From the NCBI GenBank assembly GCA_020796225.1, contig CM036762.1:18647286-18711285 (forward strand): 64,000 nucleotides of DNA. The letters are read 5' to 3'. The stretch comes from Arion vulgaris (Eukaryota > Mollusca > Gastropoda > Stylommatophora > Arionidae). Position 1 is the first letter of the stretch, and each line of letters opens with the position of its first letter. Positions 21,433 to 32,430 of this stretch are shown here, one piece after another. A program made the translations under genes and the position numbers. The notes under the pieces are model-generated. The model made no database searches. It was not told the origin of the DNA and worked only from the letters and a program-made list of their open reading frames with translations.

Positions 21433-21774
21433 TAGCTGTTATTATCAGGCTACTAATTTTCACTTGTAGTTCTACCTAAGAGAGGATAGCCGACCTAAAC
21501 TCTGCTTGATGCAGATCCAGGACCAGAACCTATTATGTAGATCATACTGAATTCAAGCAACTGTTTAATATAATAAATGCCTTCTTTCATCCAAGTACTT
21601 GTTCATTGTCCATGTTACTGAACCATACAATAATGTACAGTAAATATATTAACCTAATAATTCTCATTGTAAACTTATTTGTGATTTGTTTGAATGTTAA
21701 TAACTTTGACATATCATTGAATGTATACGTATTCTCTTATTATCTTGCTTTGATTAGAATAACATGCACTGTCT

Positions 21775-22245
21775 AGACTCCAAGAGTGCTGATGTCTTAG
21801 CTAAGGAGGACAGTGCCAAAGAGCAAATTTACCAGCCCTTGTCTTTTCAAGAGGTTAAAACCCTCATACAGAGAAAATATGCAGTAGACTGGAAGACAAA
21901 CACTGGGTATGATTATGGAAAAGACTCCTCAAAGACCTAAGAAGAACAGACCAGGTCATTATATTTCGACTACGCACAGTACACTGCAGACTCAACAAAC
22001 ACTTATATAGACTAGGAATAAGTCAAACTGCTCTCTGCCAGTGTCAGCAGGAGGAACAGATACCAGAGCATATCCTGCAAGATTGTCCTCTCCTGCGTGA
22101 ACTGAGAAGCAACATGTGGCCACACCCAGACGACCTGAAAACTAAGCTTTGGGGAAACCTGACAGACCTGAAGCTGACTGCCCAGTTTGGGATCCACAGT
22201 AAATTAAGCGCATGACCAGAGATCACTGAAGAAGAAGATCTGCGA
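21775..22245 (+). pseudogene. LINE-B RNase H tail and C-terminal region
   Basis: Frame pieces read SADVLAKEDSAKEQ (end of RNase H), then FRLRTVHCRLNKHLYRLG, LCQCQQEEQIPEHILQDC and a WPHPDDLK block. The same order recurs at 17885-18240, 48208-48500 and 59752-61500. Stops and frameshifts make it non-functional. Confidence 0.82.
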
Positions 22246-22274
22246 TGAATTTACTGGCTCAAGATTTGAAATGC

Positions 22275-22512
22275 CCGTGTGTTGCCGGGGCTGGCAAGGG
22301 AAGCAAACAATAGTAACACTGCTACCTACAAGGCATGTCGTAATAGGTGACTGAGGTAGGGGCCTTGAAGCTGCCTAGTAAATAAAAAGCGTCGCAGAAA
22401 TCGGATATACTGGCCTACTTGTGGGCGCATAACTGGCAAAAGCTTATAAGCTCGAATCACATAAAATCACAAATAGTGGTTACAAGTGGTGGATGTGGAG
22501 CGTTTGAAGATG
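22275..22512 (+). mobile_element. SINE S3
   Basis: Starts CCCGTGTGTTGCCGGGG, has AGGCATGTCGTAATAGGTGA and the S3 tail ending GTGGATGTGGAGCGTTTGAAG. I could not define a convincing TSD. Confidence 0.82.
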
Positions 22513-22562
22513 ATAATGATGATGTCATGACTCTTACCAGTTCTATGATACTCTGACTGATA

Positions 22563-22975
22563 GAGGGTCTCTGTGGTGTAGAGGTTAGATACTCGTCTCT
22601 AGTACCAAAGGTACCCCGTTCGATCCCTAGTGGAACCATCTGGATATTTTCCCAGAGACCCCTGATCTTAGTGTAGGTGAGATCGAGTTCCTAGTCCTAT
22701 CGGAGACAGACGATAAATCGTAGGTTCAATTTGAGCAAGTAAAAGAATCATTGGCAGTTCAAAATCGAGAAGAGCAGGCTGGAAAGCATTAGAAAATGTT
22801 AACAATAAAATTCCTACAAACAATATTTTTACCATCTTCAAAATTACAATGTGGACCCTCGCCGGTGCTACGGAGTTCGTGCACTGCAGCTGAGATCTTC
22901 CTGTGTACGAAAGAGATCGGAGCACACATGGTTACTCATCGAAGTGCAATGATGATGGTCCGATCAATCTGATTA
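22563..22975 (+). mobile_element. tRNA-derived SINE S4, full length
   Basis: The head has an A-box-like TGGTGTAGAGGTTAGA and a B-box-like CGTTCGATCCC. The body carries AGTGTAGGTGAGATCGAGTT, GAGACAGACGATAA, GGTGCTACGGAGTTCGTGCA and GAGATCTTCCTGTG, and ends CGATCAATC. At about 410 bp it matches 57884-58298 end to end. Partial copies: 6020-6195, 7385-7515, 15090-15295 and 58558-58690. Confidence 0.88.
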
Positions 22976-23040
22976 TGATAACATTTTCTCTCTTGATTAT
23001 TGTCAGCAATAGTTCATAGTTCATAAGTACGGCTCCAACT

Positions 23041-23290
23041 TCACTGCAACGGGTCACCCCATAATTGCTCCGTTCCTGTGCCAATGAAAATCACACGAAA
23101 TGCTAACAACTGTGAAATGTTTCCTGTGTGAACTAATTCCAGAATGAAACAGCCGCGTACCGCCACACAAAGCAACCTGCTCCGCATAAAATGCATATGG
23201 CCGTCGCCAATGTGGCAACACAAAACTGTTCATCACTTGAATTGCAATTCTTGTATTAACTAGTGCAACATTTCACGTTATGACTACAGC
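23041..23290. other. Unassigned sequence before the Penelope-like element
   Basis: Slightly GC-richer than its surroundings. Short open frames on the minus strand show no recognisable domain. No repeat partner was seen in the window. Confidence 0.4.
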
Positions 23291-23496
23291 CATTTCAATG
23301 ATACTTTGACTAAGAGGCGTTGCTGTCTAAGCAAAGACAGAACTACAAAGGTCATAGTACACAGATCATGTATATCACTGTGCCAGTCAAGTGCCCGTCA
23401 ACATGGATACAAGTTGTGATAGATGGCTTGACAAAACACGTAATTACAAAGTACTGTAGTTTTACAAATTACAAAAACAATGACAAAATACAGCAA

Positions 23497-23523
23497 CGTT
23501 TCGACCAACAAGGCCTTTATCAA
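23497..23523 (-). ncRNA. Degenerate hammerhead-ribozyme-like core of the Penelope-like element
   Basis: The minus strand reads TTGATAAAGGCCTTGTTGGT then CGAAAC. Penelope-like elements are known to carry hammerhead motifs with a CTGATGA core, a GGCC/GGYC stem II and a GAAAC box. Stem II and GAAAC are preserved here, but the CTGATGA box has substitutions, so self-cleavage is unlikely. Confidence 0.6.
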
Positions 23524-23758
23524 GCAAACGAACAAACAGGAGTGACAAATTAAAATGAAACACAAATGGACGACCAAATACAAACGTATCTAAGGAAAAT
23601 CTGGAATAAAAACGAATAACGAAATAAATGTAACACAAAAACACACATAAAAACTAGAAATAGAACGGAAAAGAAACAATGAAACATCTAGTAAATATAT
23701 AACTTGAATACATGCAACATATACCCATATAGATTACAAAGCATGGGAAGAGAAAGTA

Positions 23759-24354
23759 CTAAGAAGCATAAGAATGTAATACGTTGAGCCCGCCTGGTCG
23801 CAAGGTACCATACAAAGAAATCAACCGATTCTCCAGAGCAAATCGACTGCGATCATCCGAGGAACATGATCGGATGGCTGTGACCTGGACATCGTGAGCT
23901 CCTAAATGGCCAGTATCATTGAAATGGGTGGCTACAGGGGTCATAGAGCATTGGCGAATGTCGCGCAAGTGTTGGGCGAATCGGTCACTGAGCCTCTTGC
24001 CTGTCTCGCCAATATAAGCCTTGTTACACCGCTTACAGATAATGGCATAGATAAGATTACGGGACTCGCATGTGAACCCATCGTCAATAAGAAACGTGCC
24101 TAAAGGAAAAGATACAGTACGCGTCTGTATCACATAAGCACACGTGTTGCAACGCCGACGGCCACACTGGACAGTGCCAAAATGAGTCTGGATATTGGAC
24201 TTAAGGCGACTGTGTACCAACATATCCTTAAGACTTCTGTCCCGTCTATAAGACACCAAAGGATAGTTGGGGAAGACAGAACGGGTCTCAGGATCTGATC
24301 TAAGGATAGACAGATGACGGAATAAAACATTTTTCACCAGGGAACTATGGGGTG
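23759..24354 (-). pseudogene. Penelope-like element GIY-YIG endonuclease domain
   Basis: Encodes the nicking endonuclease module found C-terminal to RT in Penelope-like elements. From the first residue of the open stretch (about 24337): SDPETRSVFPNYPLVSYRRD at about 14-33; a Cys-rich linker CGRRRCNTC at 58-66; GIY-YIG core NLIYAIICKRCNKAYIGETG at 94-113; RLSDRFAQHLRDI with the conserved Arg and His at 115-127; then the catalytic Glu in FALENRLI at 166-173. All key GIY-YIG residues are present. A frameshift near 24354 separates it from the upstream coding sequence, and there is no RT, so it is an inactive fragment with a well-preserved end domain. Confidence 0.92.
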
Positions 24355-24571
24355 GTAAGTTAAGATAAGTTTTACTCTGTCAGAGTTAGTAGTCCTATGC
24401 TGGCTGGTAAGGGCCTGCTGGCGAGTGATTTTCTTAACTCGATGCATAGCCGAGACAAGCACCCTCTCCGGATTTCTCCGGTCGACAGATCTCTGAGATC
24501 AAATTAAGGATGTAAATTTTGTCCCGTTTGGGAACTGTTCAGTTCAAGGTAATTAAAAAGGGTATAAAGCT

Positions 24572-24594
24572 GAAGGATTGACTTCATTGCACCG
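24572..24594 (-). mobile_element. 3' end of SINE S1, left of a nested S2 insertion
   Basis: AAGGATTGACTTCATTGCAC is the reverse complement of the S1 3' end. It includes the left TSD copy GACTTCATTGCACCG (24580-24594). Confidence 0.85.
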
Positions 24595-24841
24595 CCCGAG
24601 TGGTTACCGGGGCCCATGTTTGGGGTGTAAAGAATAGAACCACTGTTACCTGCCACGCATGTCGTAAGAGTCGACTGAGGAGGTTTGGCTGAAATCGGAT
24701 GCACATGTCCTAAATGTGTACAAGTCTATGCGTTTAGGGGCCTACCAAACCAATGTGCAACGTATACACGTTCTTGACAAAGATCAAACATATCACAAAG
24801 AGTGATTAAAATTGGTCATAAAGAACGAACGCGAAGAAGAA
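24595..24841 (+). mobile_element. SINE S2, full length, nested in S1
   Basis: Bounded by a perfect 15-bp TSD, GACTTCATTGCACCG (24580-24594 and 24842-24856). It starts CCCGAGTGGTTACCGG, contains GCATGTCGTAAGAGTCGACT, then the S2 tail (TTTAGGGGCCTACCAAACCA, GTATACACGTTCTTG, GATTAAAATTGGTC) and ends GCGAAGAAGAA. Other S2 copies: 29659-29906 and 38268-38504; part at 10495-10640. Confidence 0.95.
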
Positions 24842-24856
24842 GACTTCATTGCACCG

Positions 24857-25035
24857 GGTTTTACCCCATGTACTCGGTCCCTCTCCTCAGACGTGACACG
24901 CCACCTGCCGAGAGTATTGCACTGAGCACGAGATTTAAAACAATGTACTTTTTAACAGAACGACGCGGTCCGGATTCAAACCCACGACTTTCGGAACGCA
25001 AAGCGAAGACTTGACAACAGACCCCCGAGATAATT
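24857..25035 (-). mobile_element. SINE S1, target of the S2 insertion
   Basis: The minus strand carries the S1 body, B-box-like GGGTTTGAATCCGG and 5' start GGGGGTCTGT. The remaining 3' end is at 24572-24594, across the nested S2. Confidence 0.85.
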
Positions 25036-25059
25036 ATGATGCTTTAACTATGACATGGC

Positions 25060-25245
25060 AACTCTACACGAGGAGGGCAAGTTAAGTATACATTGCCCAC
25101 ACTGTACAAGAATATTTCAAGCCCGTATCGGCCTCACTAGTCATCTACGCACACACAAACAAACATAACGCAACTATATTCCCTTGGATGAAAATTTGTG
25201 TGGTCATCATCACCCGTGATGGACGAGCATCACATGAGGAGGGGG
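25060..25245 (+). pseudogene. LINE-C C-terminal zinc finger and 3' end
   Basis: The frame reads LSIHCPHCTRIFQARIGLTS then HLRTH, a C2H2 finger (C-x2-C-x12-H-x3-H) found at the C-terminus of a LINE group. About 45 bp after the stop, GTGATGGACGAGCATCACAT parallels the 3' end of 27600-28200. Confidence 0.75.
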
Positions 25246-26029
25246 TTACTATAACTATTAGGCTGTAATACTTAGGGCTAACACTTAAATTATAAGGATG
25301 TACATTATGACAGAGTGAAAATACAGGTGTATGAACCAAGCAACAGACAAAATAATAGAATGGGTTATGTGGGAGCGGCACATTCCTACTGATGCAACAA
25401 AATGGGTCCGGTCCGGAAAACGGCAATCACCAAAAAAAAATTACAACGTCCGGTATTCTTATTTATCGTGCCATATTGGCAGTTTCAAAAATGTATCAAT
25501 TATTGTGTTGAATTAAGCGAATGTAAAGTATACATTTTTGTATTCAAAATAATTAATACTCATATGCATTTATATTTTGAAAAGTGTTATTGTATTCAAA
25601 ACGACTGTTACTATATGCCTTGTTTAACGATTATATATACAGTATTGAAATATGAAATAAATTGCTATAGTTTATAATAAATTGAATTATTGTATCAGTT
25701 CACCAATATAGAAAATAAAAATTTAAAACGAAGAATTTTGAGACATATAACTTGAGCTAAAACTGTTGAATTAAGTCATTAAATAAGAAAGATGTAGGCT
25801 ATTCAAGAAATGAAAACGCTTGCAATCTACTTTACATTTCAGCACCGAGTCTTATCTGGTCTACTCTATGCTGTTACACGTCCGCTTCTACTGAGTCATT
25901 TGCGAACGTAAATATTTCTTTTAGTAGTGGTCACGAGGTGCTAGATATCAAGTTCGATTTTTCGAAGCACAGCTTATTTGTTTGTGGTGATATTATATAT
26001 CATATGATCGTACATATTATATATTAAGA
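25246..26029 (+). other. AT-rich upstream region of CD164
   Basis: There is no recognisable transposon or coding sequence. It should contain the CD164 promoter and 5' UTR. I see no clear TATA/initiator pair or CpG-rich block that fixes the start. Confidence 0.5.
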
Positions 26030-26195
26030 ATGGCCAATATGAAAAGTGTAATGATTCTGTCGTTTATATGCTATGTTTGGATCTGGGCCGCCATCGTCCA
26101 CAACGGAGTTGAAGCCCAGACTGAACCTACCGCGAAGAGCAATAATGTATCTGATACACACTCCAGTGACCCCGTCAATTCAAATTCAAGCACTG
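26030..26195 (+). CDS. CD164: CD164/sialomucin core protein 24, exon 1 (signal peptide, start of mucin stalk)
   Basis: CD164-family proteins are type I sialomucins of endosomes, lysosomes and the cell surface. The start ATG at 26030 begins MANMKSVMILSFICYVWIWA, a hydrophobic signal peptide, with likely cleavage after GVEA or nearby. The mature N-terminus is rich in Ser, Thr and Asn. Donor CACTG|GTAATC at 26196, phase 1. Joined with the exons at 29992, 34737, 39332 and 43724 it gives a single 714-nt reading frame (237 residues), and every junction is phase 1. The exon structure, Cys-rich core, transmembrane segment and YHTL tail identify the family; the orthologue name is inferred. Confidence 0.92.
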
Positions 26196-27599
26196 GTAAT
26201 CTTTACCTTTATGTAGTGTATTATATAAGTAAACTGCTGTGGCATTTAGTAAGGACTTCGATTTAAACTTCTTTACTACTTTAACTACTTAGTAAGCTTA
26301 GTAAGTAGTTACGTTGCCGTTGAGTGTAAAACTTCGATTAGCCGTCGCCGGACCAACCAGGACAGCGGGCTGCGACGGATAACACTTATTAACACTAATA
26401 TAATAATAATAACATTACAGAAATCTCTAAATTTAATACATGTATGATATGTACAGTAACGGAACGTGATTTCACTGTGGGCTTGGAATGAAAATCAAAA
26501 TACATCCTTTAAAAGTGAATAATAGATAATACATACATATTGTATTTAATTTTACAAAACGATCAATAGGACAATATAATAATATAAACTTCAATACAAA
26601 TAAGAGTTGTGGTCAGTGTACAGAAATGTGAATACTATAAACCTACGTTACTTAAAAATAATCTGTCATCACTTTCTGTGTCTTTGAGGCTCTGAGCTTT
26701 CTGCCGGAGATGTCACATATCTTCGCAGAGTAGGATCTGCGGTTACATTTATCTCTGCATTTCAAACCAGTCGATGCACTTGATAACATTGTTCTGAGTA
26801 TCTGAGTGGCTAGTTCTAGGTTTTTGGTTAAGAACTGATCTTCATTGTCACATTTCTTCTTCAGTGGTAGTCAACTAGAAACAATTTTGTCTTCAAAATT
26901 TCTAAGTCTCCATCCATTTTGTCAACATTCCAACCAATCTGTTACTTCTTCTGGCGTAATGTTTTGACTGTTTAGTCCTACATTGTTGCATAATTCCATC
27001 AACACTAACAGTCTCAGTTCCTTCAGTTTTGTCAATAATTTCAGGCAAGAGTTTATTCCACACATTCAACTAAACTCTTCCGCCATAGTACAGTCACTTC
27101 CAGCTTTATACAGTAGTTCGTAAAAGTAATCCGTGAACAATTTTAAAGATGTCTGTTTGTTGACACCTACACTTTTTTTAATAGACGATGACGGATAACA
27201 GAAACTGACAGTTAAACGAGTGAAGGTTAACCGAAGTTGTACTGTACTTTAAATTTAAACATTTAATTGAGCATATTATTATCAATGATCTTTAATTATT
27301 AATTTAATCTATCAAGTATCATTTATTGGGCATGTCATTGGAAAGGTAGGTGTAGTCATTAGATCTTGATGACAGTCTGCAACATCAAGATTCAATGGGA
27401 ACAAGACAGAGGGACAGAAAGAGAAACTTCTGGATAACTTCAGCTAACTCATTCAGGAAGGACAGCAAACATTTATGATGTATATCTGATATCACCTGTA
27501 TGCCATCCAATGTCACATAATAATGCTGATGATATTGCTTAATTTGTCAAAAAATATATTTGCTAGCAAATTCAATGTTCAACTGTATTGTACATATAT

Positions 27600-28200
27600 G
27601 GGCAGTGTATAGCAGACACGCAAGAAAATTAAACCATTTCCACACAAGCTGTCTACGCAGAATACTAAAAATAAACTGGCAGGACAAAATTCCAGACAGC
27701 GAAGTCCTCACAAGAGCAAATATCCCAAGCGTCCAACACCCTGTTGCAGAAGGCCCAAGTGAGATGGGTTGGTCACGTTGCTCGGATGCCTGATAAACGC
27801 ATCCCAAAACAATTGATGTATGGCGAGCTTGAAGGGGGCAGACGTTTAGCTGGTGGACAGAAAACGCTTTAAAGACACTCTTAAAGTGTCTCTGAAATGC
27901 TTAGATATAGACAATACGTGCTGGGAATCCCTTGCGCAAGATCGCCAAATGTAGCACTGTAACAACAAAAGAGGAACCCGAATAGCTGAGAATCATCGTA
28001 TTGTTGAGTCACAGAGAAACGAGCAGCGCGAAAAGACAGAGCACACAACACGCACATGTCTAACCTTGATCATGTATGCCCCACCTGTGGTCGGGATTCT
28101 GTTCTAGGATTGGACTCTACAGTCACCTCCGCACACACCAGAGAGGTGCAACAGCACACGCCTGAGATTGTTGTCATTATTGGTTTGCGATGGACGACTA
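27600..28200 (+). pseudogene. LINE-C RT C-terminal region with zinc finger
   Basis: Pieces read RRILKINWQDKIPDSEVLTR, a RWVGHVARMPDKRIPKQL-type block, GRRLAGGQK, then CPTCGRD...RIGLYSHLRTH in shifted frames. This order (ILxIxWQDKxxxxEVL, GHxxRMxDxRxPKxxxYGEL, terminal C2H2 finger) is a well-known non-LTR C-terminus. It is broken by several indels. Confidence 0.85.
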
Positions 28201-28259
28201 TTATTACATATATGGGAAGAATAGCGCAACATTAAACTAGAGCATATATTTTTCTAATC

Positions 28260-28390
28260 GAACAAGAAAGGGTTGTGGGTTTAATTCATACATTTGACGT
28301 TCCACAATTGATCAAAGAAACTACAACTAGCTTTCCTCATGCACAATTGGGGTTAGAAATGTGAAATGGAAAGCATTTCATACCTGATAG
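28260..28390 (+). mobile_element. SINE S6, decayed fragment
   Basis: GTGGGTTTAATTCATACA then TTTGACGTTCCACAATTGA resemble the B-box and body of S6 (7690-7870). It ends in a block near GGAAAGCATTTCATACC. Confidence 0.5.
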
Positions 28391-28719
28391 TCGGCAAAGA
28401 CTACAGGAAATTTCATGCTATATATTCCATATGTTTTTGGTTGTTTTTTTGCACAATCTACCTGACATATCCAGAATCTGGATGTGTCCAAGTTAGCACT
28501 ACACAGTTGCCAGGCTGGTCTGTTACCTTTAGGTGACATACAGTGTGTATCTACATTCAGAAACAAACTCAAAAAATTGTAGATTAAAGTTAAAACTGAA
28601 TTAAATTTGATTTATCATAATTTAAAGGAAATATATAGGAGATATAAAACTTGCTAGTTCCTTCTGCGATTTCACTAGATTGCGATTCTGAATTCTCTAA
28701 CAAAGGCAACAATTGTCTT

Positions 28720-29640
28720 CAGATTGTGAGTCAGTTTATCTTGGAATCTAGTGTAAGTGAGCCAACTCGTCTCAGGTCTGCATTGTGAAGGAAGTTCTGT
28801 AGTACATGCTCTGCCGTCATATTTGACTGGTCGTGCCGTGAATGGGACATTTTATGTCTTGACTATTGTATGAAGTATGACAGTCATGTTCTTTTTTGAA
28901 CAGATGGTAATATTTATGTTGTGTTTTGGATGCTCTTTTTCCCACTTTGCTTTATAATGCCATCTGCGATGGTTTTTTCCTTCATTGCAGCTGACCAAGA
29001 TGTCATTATGAGGCATGCTTCCTTCTTTAGCTAGCCTGTCTGAATCTTAATTTCCCTTGAGTTTGTAGTGTGAGGGTGTCCACTGGATTTCTAGCCTCAT
29101 GGAACAGCTGGACTATGGTTTCTTGAGAACATTAATTTCCATGTTCCTTACAGATTTCAGTGCATCGAGAGGTGTCTGTCAAAGGTACTATTTTCTAATG
29201 CATCTACTTCATGTGGAGTAGTCCATTTTTGCAATGACATCGAGGGCCTCTACCTCAGCCATGAAGTTGGTTGAGAACTTGCATGTGGTTAATTCTTCCC
29301 CATTTTTTTTAGTCTGTGGTATAACTCACCCTTCACCATTATAATTAGCATCTATAGCCGAAACCTTCTCTGTGTGCATGAGTCTGATAGGTAGTTCTCA
29401 TCTATGTGTTTTTCTGTGAGACACCTTCTCTCCAAATCTGTTCTATTTTTTTTCAAATCTTCTTCATTGCTGAAGATTGTTCTATGAGCCTTCCTGACCA
29501 GGGATGGGAGGTGCTGGCTGGTTGTATGTCTTGGTTGAGCCAGTATCAGGTCTTTGTGAGCAAGTTCCTTGGAGTTCATCATGAAGTTACTCCTTTTCAT
29601 AGCTGTGGATCCTTGAGTGCATTGGATGGCTCATTAGCCT
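28720..29640 (-). pseudogene. LINE-B RNase H region
   Basis: The minus strand reads LPSLVRKAHRTIFSNEEDL, a decayed first RNase H strand (YTDGSA-like), TNFMAEVEALDVIAKM (catalytic Glu region) and a WTPSHYKLKGN-like then SDRLAKEGSMPHNDI block. This is the non-LTR RNase H (D...E...D) plus its downstream region. It has many stops. Confidence 0.72.
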
Positions 29641-29658
29641 CTTATATTTTTCTCCATG

Positions 29659-29906
29659 TTCTTCTTTGCGTTCGTTCTTTACGACCAATTTTAATCACTC
29701 TTTGTAATATGTTTGATCTTTGCCAAAAACGTGTATACGTTGCACATTGGTTTGTAGGCCCCTAAACACATAGACCTCTACACGTTTAGGACATGTGCAT
29801 CCGATTTCAGCCAAACCTCCTTAGTCGCCTCCTCCGACATGCATAGCAGGTAACAGTGGTTCCATTCTTTACACCCCAAATTTGGGCCCGGTAACCACTC
29901 GGGCGA
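29659..29906 (-). mobile_element. SINE S2, full length
   Basis: The minus strand starts CGCCCGAGTGGTTACCGGGC, carries the shared module with GCATGTCGGAGGAGGCGACT and the S2 tail, and ends CGCAAAGAAGAA. It sits just before CD164 exon 2. Confidence 0.88.
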
Positions 29907-29991
29907 TTGTACTTTATGTTCTCAGCCTATTCCTCTCATGGCAGCACAAATTCAGTGGTAGATAAAGTGTTATTGTTATCTTCATTTCCAG

Positions 29992-30132
29992 ATTTTTCTA
30001 CTACCTCTAGCCCACCACCAACACAACCATCTGCAGTTTCAACACCAAATATTACAGCATCACCACCTAGCACAGACTCAACATTGAGCCCCAGTACCAC
30101 AAAGACTAGCATTACAACTTCGATATTTCAAG
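29992..30132 (+). CDS. CD164: CD164 exon 2 (mucin stalk)
   Basis: Residues 56-102. Acceptor TTCATTTCCAG, donor CAAG|GTAAAT, 141 nt, phase 1 on both sides. The sequence is almost entirely Ser, Thr and Pro (FSTTSSPPPTQPSAVSTPN and STDSTLSPSTTKTS), the expected O-glycosylated mucin stretch. It contains one N-glycosylation sequon (NIT). Confidence 0.88.
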
Positions 30133-30737
30133 GTAAATAACTATTAACTCAATATCCTTTTTTAGATTTATTTTTTTTAATGTGATTCGTCTTTCATGGA
30201 GTTATTTCATTCTCTTCAGAAATATTCAATTCACATTTCTTTTTCCTTGTTCGTTCTTATACGCTGGAGGTCATAAACAGAATGCAGTTTTTGGGAGGAG
30301 CGTAGAATACGCTGATGTCAACAGCAGTTCTTGGAGTTTGCGTGGAGGCATGGTCTGTGTGGTGTGTTGCAGATTGTAGTTAGGGAATTACTACCCAAAT
30401 ATTAACAATATTTGTGTTGTCAGAAACTCATCGAATTTAAAAATTCCCATCGGTTTATGAATAGTTTCAACACCATGTTCAATTAGAAAGACTGACTTGA
30501 AAACATAAAAATAATAAAAATGTTAGCGATAAGTTGCAGAAGTGTTTACCATTGAAAGGGAAATTAATAAGCGAGATTATTCAGATGATTTTGAACTGTG
30601 TTTGGTTTTCCTCTCTTGCTTTTCTATACTTGCTTAGACATTGTTCATTTAAGGATTATCTTCATTGGTCTCCAATCTCCTCCCAAGCATGTATCTCAGT
30701 GTGTTTAGGCCAACAACTCCCGTTCTGTGTTGAATGA

Positions 30738-31018
30738 TGTATCTACTGGGTTTTCTTGTGGTTTTCCCATCTTGCCACACCTATCGGTATGCACAACTTG
30801 CGCAACCGAGATAGAGAATGCCCTTTATCTTCGTCGTTGAAATCTTCAGAGCGTACGTTTTCTCTGAGAGCGTTGATGATGTTGTTTCTGTCCATAGAAG
30901 ACCCATTCTCAATTGTAGCATTGCCCACCAGTGCGTCTGCTCTCTCATTACCCTTCACCCCAGCATGACCCGGGACAAAGATGAAGGTAAGTATCTGGAT
31001 TGACGAGTCAGACATCAC
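30738..31018 (-). pseudogene. Non-LTR RNase H fragment
   Basis: The minus strand reads FIFVPGHAGVKGNERADALV, the 'xVPxHxGxxGNExADxLA' end of RNase H with its final catalytic Asp. It continues about 60 residues with no further motif. The wording of the motif differs from LINE-B, so it may be another family. Confidence 0.8.
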
Positions 31019-31199
31019 TGATGAAGTATGTTACCACTTGGAGGGGGATTTTGGCCAGCTTTGGTTGTCTTACTCTGATTTCTGTCATATTCCATTCACT
31101 GCATCTTATATATGGAAATATGCTATCATTATCATGATGAGATAGGGCACTGTTTCAAAACTTGCTAAAAGTAAAGGTAAAATTTGACTCACATGGAAC

Positions 31200-32430
31200 A
31201 AGCATATAGAAAACACAGAAGGAAAGGCCAGACGAAAATTGGAATACTCAGAAAACTGGCAGGTACCAACTGGGGAGCCAATGTACACACACTTAAGAAA
31301 GTCTACAGCGGAACAATCAGACCTCACCTAGAGTTCGGCTCAACAGCATAGGCTACAGCTGCTAACACACACCTGCAGACATTGGACAGAGTGCAAAATC
31401 AAGCACTCAGGATCATCACTGGAGTACAAGCCCTGGCTTACAGAAGGGAAACCAAGAATATGATCCAGATGGAGAAATACACCAGTATGCCCTTGCATCC
31501 AATGAAAGCAAGATTAAATGATCTGGCACTTGGACGACTAAAACACAGCAGCTTCGTCCATCAGGAAAAGCGACTAAAAAGACAGTACCAAGATGACCTA
31601 CCAATGCACACAACACCGCTGATACCTAGTCTCGACCCTGTTCCATGGGAACAAGTTAGCGATACAGCAAAAATCATCACAACAATTAGTGGAATCACAA
31701 CTGGAGAAATACACAATGACCTGCAGAAGAGAACAGCAACTATGTGCATGATCCAAGAAAACTACCCTAAACAATAATGGATCCACGCCTACACCGATGG
31801 ATCTGCGACAGATGCAATTAATAACGGAGCGGCTGGTATCTATTACATTTCCCAACAATCACACCGAAAAAAGTACATGCCAACTGGTAAATTTTGTTCA
31901 AACTACACCGCAGAGGCTCAAGCACTGTTACAGGCCGCAATCATGATCAATAATTCCAACTCTGACTGCCAGCAAGTGGTATTTTTCACAGACGCGCTAT
32001 CTGTTTTGCAAGCCCTACAGAGTAACCATCCATCCCTGAGAAAAGAGCTCAGCAAGATCTCTACCAACAAAAGAGTTACACTTCAGTGGGTACCATCACA
32101 CTGGGGTCAGTACAGAAGGTAGACAAACTTGCTAAGGACAGAATGAACAAATAGATAATGAAATCACATACTTTAAAAAAGAGCTATCATGCATTGAAAA
32201 GAACCTACACATCCAACATGACTACCACACATGACCGAAAGGACAGACTATCATCTTCCGACTGGATGGTCATAACAGACTGAAAAACACTCACAGGCTG
32301 CTTTCAACCTCTGTGCCTGTGGTCGTAACAAACCACAGAACATGTCCTCAAGACTGCCTGTATGTCCTCCAAGAAAGGAATGCTGCTCAACAACACTACA
32401 TTCAAAACTTGGCACTAAGATGAGCCCAGA
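31200..32430 (+). pseudogene. LINE-B: RT end, linker, RNase H
   Basis: The order is a GILRKLAGTNWGANV block, LDRVQNQALRIITGVQ, a linker (131-residue open stretch 31382-31777), RNase H YTDGSATDAINNGAAGIYY, NYTAEAQALLQAAIM, VVFFTDALSVLQALQ and LQWVPSHWG, then a C-terminal zinc-ribbon-like remnant near 32300. The RNase H D-E-D residues are visible. Stops near 31350, 31777 and 32122 break the frame. The family architecture matches non-LTR elements with RT plus RNase H (Jockey/I-like groups). Confidence 0.88.

Larger units (their letters stand above)
23330..24505 (-). mobile_element. Penelope-like element, 5'-truncated
   Basis: On the minus strand the remnant starts about 24505 within the region after RT (RRNPERVLVSAMHRVKKI, then DRVKLILTYHP), passes one frameshift near 24354, and continues through a Cys-rich linker and GIY-YIG endonuclease to a stop at 23759. 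The 3' non-coding part contains a hammerhead-like core (23497-23523). The RT domain itself is absent. Confidence 0.9.
26196..29991 (+). other. CD164 intron 1
   Basis: A 3796-bp phase-1 intron. About 26270-27590 and 28390-28720 are AT-rich unique-looking sequence in which I recognise nothing. The rest is a LINE-C remnant, an S6 fragment, an inverted LINE-B and an inverted S2. Confidence 0.85.

Noticed and set aside
29907..30140. Stand-alone Ser/Thr-rich small gene
   Set aside because: The splice borders and phase make it CD164 exon 2; the upstream codons are intronic.
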